A DNA stretch of 8,402 nucleotides from an uncultured Spirochaetaceae bacterium (lineage in GTDB: Bacteria > Spirochaetota > Spirochaetia > Treponematales > Treponemataceae). Under the pieces are notes generated by a model. That model was given only the letters and a program-made list of their open reading frames with translations. It did not search any database and was not told where the DNA came from. The position numbers and the translations under genes were made by a program. Shown here in pieces: positions 6,508-8,402 of this stretch. Every line of letters starts with the position of its first letter. Position 1 is the stretch's first letter. The stretch lies in assembly GCA_937875245.1 (NCBI GenBank), contig CALNCH010000025.1, positions 1 to 8,402 of the forward strand, in the 5' to 3' direction.

Positions 6508-7629
6508 ATGAAAAAAAATTATTACAACACTATCGGTATACTTTTTTTGTTAGGTTTGTGTGTTCCTTTATATAGTCAGAGTGTAAAAACAAAACTAGGG
6601 GGAACTGTATCTGTATCATCAGGATATGTTTCAAAAAATCCTATAGAAGCATTTACCAATAGTGCTGATGTAAAACTGTCTTTTAATACAAGTGCCTCCG
6701 ATGCACTGAAAATTAACCTTGAAGGGCTCTATTCTGTTTCTAGTATTTCTAAAACAGTTGCCTCTCCTGCTTCCTCCAATTCTTCATCAGAATTAACAAA
6801 GGCATATGCAAAACTTCGTCTTCCAGTGTCTGATTCTACCGATTTCAGAATTAATGTGGGAAAACAACCTTTCTCTATGGGATTCGGATTAATTTTTAAT
6901 GCAGGAGATTTGGTTTCTCCCACTGATTTATTAGAAAATGCAACAGGTATTAGTTCTATGGGCCTTGATGATTTGCGGGGCTTTACAGACTGGATTGCTA
7001 ATGTGCAGTTCAATACAGCTGATTTTTTTACCGCAGATGTTTTTTATGTATTTCCCTTTGATATTGAACAGAATTCAGAGTTTGGCCGGGCTGGTTTAAA
7101 AACCTTATTTAGACTATATAATCCTATTATTGAATCAGTTGAAGCTGCTTTTCTTATTCAGGGGGACGCTAAAAAAATACAAAGCAGTCTATCCTTAGAT
7201 GGAAACCTTTGGGCAGATTACAATCTGTGTTCCTCAATCGGTTTTGATGAATTGGTAGATAGCAAATTGGAGTTTAATAAGAGTTTATGGAATGTATCCC
7301 TTGGATTGAATAAAATATTTACTGTTCAAACCGATACTGCAAACCATTCTCTTACCAGCCGTGTTGAATCACTTTATTACCCACTTGAAAAAACACTTTC
7401 TGTCGTAGGATTGCTTTCTTATGAGTTGTTATCAGGTTTAACACTTGACGCCTATTATATGTTTTCTGCAACCGATTTAACAAGTTCCAATACTTTTACT
7501 CATATTTTAGGTACCGGCTTATCTTGGGAACCAATCCCACATACAGCTCTTTCTGTATCAGCAGTATGTGGACCAAAGAATCCAAAAGATTTGTTCTTAA
7601 TCAACGGAGGAGTAAAGTGCAGTTTTTAA
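6508..7629 (+). CDS. Secreted outer-membrane beta-barrel candidate (function unknown)
   Basis: A 373-residue protein with a signal peptide (MKKNYYNTIG then a hydrophobic stretch at 10-22, probable cleavage near Ser23-Ser25). The mature part shows many short alternating polar/hydrophobic strands, much Ser/Thr/Asn and no further membrane helix. It ends in Phe (VKCSF), as barrel proteins inserted by BamA usually do. The segment NVGKQPFSMGFGLIFNAGDL (116-135), then SPTDLLE, resembles the GKxxxxxGxGxxFNxxDxxxPxD pattern I know from barrel proteins encoded next to RND/ABC plus LolA-like genes (DUF1302-like); this is a family-level impression only. AAGGA (6497-6501) lies six bases before the ATG. 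It is last in the operon, 41 bases after the LolA-like gene. It could be an outer-membrane exit, an acceptor, or a cargo of the system. Runs of eight As sit just before and just after the start codon. Confidence 0.8.
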   Translation: MKKNYYNTIGILFLLGLCVPLYSQSVKTKLGGTVSVSSGYVSKNPIEAFTNSADVKLSFNTSASDALKINLEGLYSVSSISKTVASPASSNSSSELTKAYAKLRLPVSDSTDFRINVGKQPFSMGFGLIFNAGDLVSPTDLLENATGISSMGLDDLRGFTDWIANVQFNTADFFTADVFYVFPFDIEQNSEFGRAGLKTLFRLYNPIIESVEAAFLIQGDAKKIQSSLSLDGNLWADYNLCSSIGFDELVDSKLEFNKSLWNVSLGLNKIFTVQTDTANHSLTSRVESLYYPLEKTLSVVGLLSYELLSGLTLDAYYMFSATDLTSSNTFTHILGTGLSWEPIPHTALSVSAVCGPKNPKDLFLINGGVKCSF

Positions 7630-7690
7630 GGTTAACTAACATAAAATTAAAAAGCTTGAAAAATTAGTATGTGAGGATAAAAAAGAGGAT

Positions 7691-8402
7691 TTACTCATTA
7701 CTCAAACACTTTACAAAAGCTTCTAAGCCTTTTTCTAAATATTGAGGGCTGGTAGCTACATTGATTCGTTGAAAGTTTTGTCCCTCTATCCCAAAAATAT
7801 GTCCACTATCAAGCCAGAGATTTCCCTCTTCAACAATACGACGATTTTGTTCAGCATCATCAAAGGGAAGATTTGAACAGTCTACCCATAAAAGATATGT
7901 ACCCTCAGGAACAGCTGCTTTTAGGTTAATATTAGCATTTTTTAAGTAGTTTGATGCAAATACTAAATTGTCATAAATTACTTTTTTACATTCAGTAAGC
8001 CAAGGGTTTCCTTTTCGAAAGGCTGCTTCAGCTGCAACAAGTCCTAATGTGTTTGGCTCATCGTAACCTGTTTTAGATCTTTCGAGTTTGAACTTATCAC
8101 GTATATCGCTATTGGCAATAAAAATATTAGAGACTTGAAGTCCTGCAAGATTAAAGCTTTTACTGGGAGAAGTTGCAGTGATAGTAATCTGTTCTATTTC
8201 TTTTGAAAGAGAAGCAAATACGGTATGAACATTAGGAGCCCATACAAAATCACAATGAATTTCATCACTAAAAACCATTACATTATGTCTAAGACAAATA
8301 GTCCCAATTTTTTCTAATTCAGTTTTTGTCCATACTCTTCCCCCAGGATTATGAGGATTGCACAAGAGAAAAAGCTTTACATTATGCTTTTCAATTTTTG
8401 CC
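7691..8402 (-). CDS. MalY/PatB-family PLP-dependent C-S lyase (cystathionine beta-lyase / cystalysin-like), C-terminal part
   Basis: Cytoplasmic fold-type I PLP enzyme; about 236 C-terminal residues are present and the N-terminal part (roughly 160 residues) lies beyond 8402. The visible motifs are NPHNPGGRVW (aminotransferase I/II motif), SDEIHCDF (the Asp that contacts the PLP ring nitrogen), SPSKSFNLAGL with the PLP-binding Lys at codon 8159-8161, and FQRIN near the C-terminus with the expected carboxylate-binding Arg. SDEIH.D and the SPSKSFNLAG block separate MalY/PatB from ordinary aspartate aminotransferases. Family members split cystathionine or cysteine into pyruvate, ammonia and a thiol or H2S; the Treponema denticola relative, cystalysin, is a haemolytic H2S producer. 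Whether this copy is biosynthetic or catabolic cannot be judged. It converges on the barrel gene with 61 bases between stops, so it belongs to another transcription unit. Confidence 0.93.
   Translation of the reverse strand, partial: AKIEKHNVKLFLLCNPHNPGGRVWTKTELEKIGTICLRHNVMVFSDEIHCDFVWAPNVHTVFASLSKEIEQITITATSPSKSFNLAGLQVSNIFIANSDIRDKFKLERSKTGYDEPNTLGLVAAEAAFRKGNPWLTECKKVIYDNLVFASNYLKNANINLKAAVPEGTYLLWVDCSNLPFDDAEQNRRIVEEGNLWLDSGHIFGIEGQNFQRINVATSPQYLEKGLEAFVKCLSNE

Noticed and set aside
6508..6570. Lipoprotein signal in the barrel protein (Cys18 in LLGLC)
   Set aside because: The residue before Cys is Leu, not Gly, Ala or Ser, and a conventional cleavage region follows at 23-25.
7630..7690. 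A terminator between the convergent barrel and lyase genes
   Set aside because: I found only short, imperfect pairings (for example around GTTAACTAAC) and no stem followed by a T run on either strand; transcription may end inside the opposing gene or by another means.
1..8402. Mobile elements, CRISPR arrays, tRNA or rRNA genes, or defence systems
   Set aside because: No transposase, integrase, direct-repeat array, cloverleaf or rRNA-like sequence was seen; apart from the leader region the window is packed with transport and metabolic genes of similar base composition.

Overview
The window looks like ordinary chromosome from an AT-rich, double-membraned bacterium. A spirochaete of the Treponema type is my best guess. 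This is inference from three things: a GguA/GguB (MmsAB)-type sugar transporter, a LolA-like/beta-barrel envelope operon, and a MalY/PatB lyase resembling Treponema cystalysin. I see no mobile element, CRISPR array, tRNA or rRNA.

Layout. (1) Positions 2-2074 hold the end of a sugar-uptake operon: the C-terminal part of a two-domain monosaccharide ABC ATPase (mmsA/gguA type), then its permease (mmsB/gguB type). Two consecutive hairpins at 2088-2108 and 2130-2170 close it. (2) Positions 2195-2406 are a non-coding control region. It has a promoter with a consensus -35 box, an RNA leader that I read as a yybP-ykoY (manganese-sensing) riboswitch at 2230-2328, and an expression platform ending in a strong intrinsic terminator at 2372-2406. 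(3) Positions 2447-7629 form a tight five-gene plus-strand operon: a LolD/MacB-type ATPase, two FtsX/LolE-type permeases of equal length, a periplasmic LolA-like protein and a secreted outer-membrane beta-barrel candidate. (4) Positions 7691-8402 on the minus strand hold the C-terminal part of a PLP-dependent MalY/PatB (cystalysin-like) C-S lyase, convergent with the operon and running off the window.

How it fits together. The ATPase and two permeases should form an inner-membrane complex of the LolCDE/MacB mechanotransmission class. The LolA-like protein would be its periplasmic carrier and the barrel its outer-membrane partner or client. The notable point is the switch in front. The leader can be folded into a complete set of competing helices: aptamer P1, an anti-antiterminator, an antiterminator and a terminator. 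Their logic predicts expression when the ligand (Mn2+) is bound. A manganese-ON riboswitch driving an envelope lipoprotein/lipid-sorting or export operon, rather than a recognised Mn2+ efflux pump, is the most interesting feature here.
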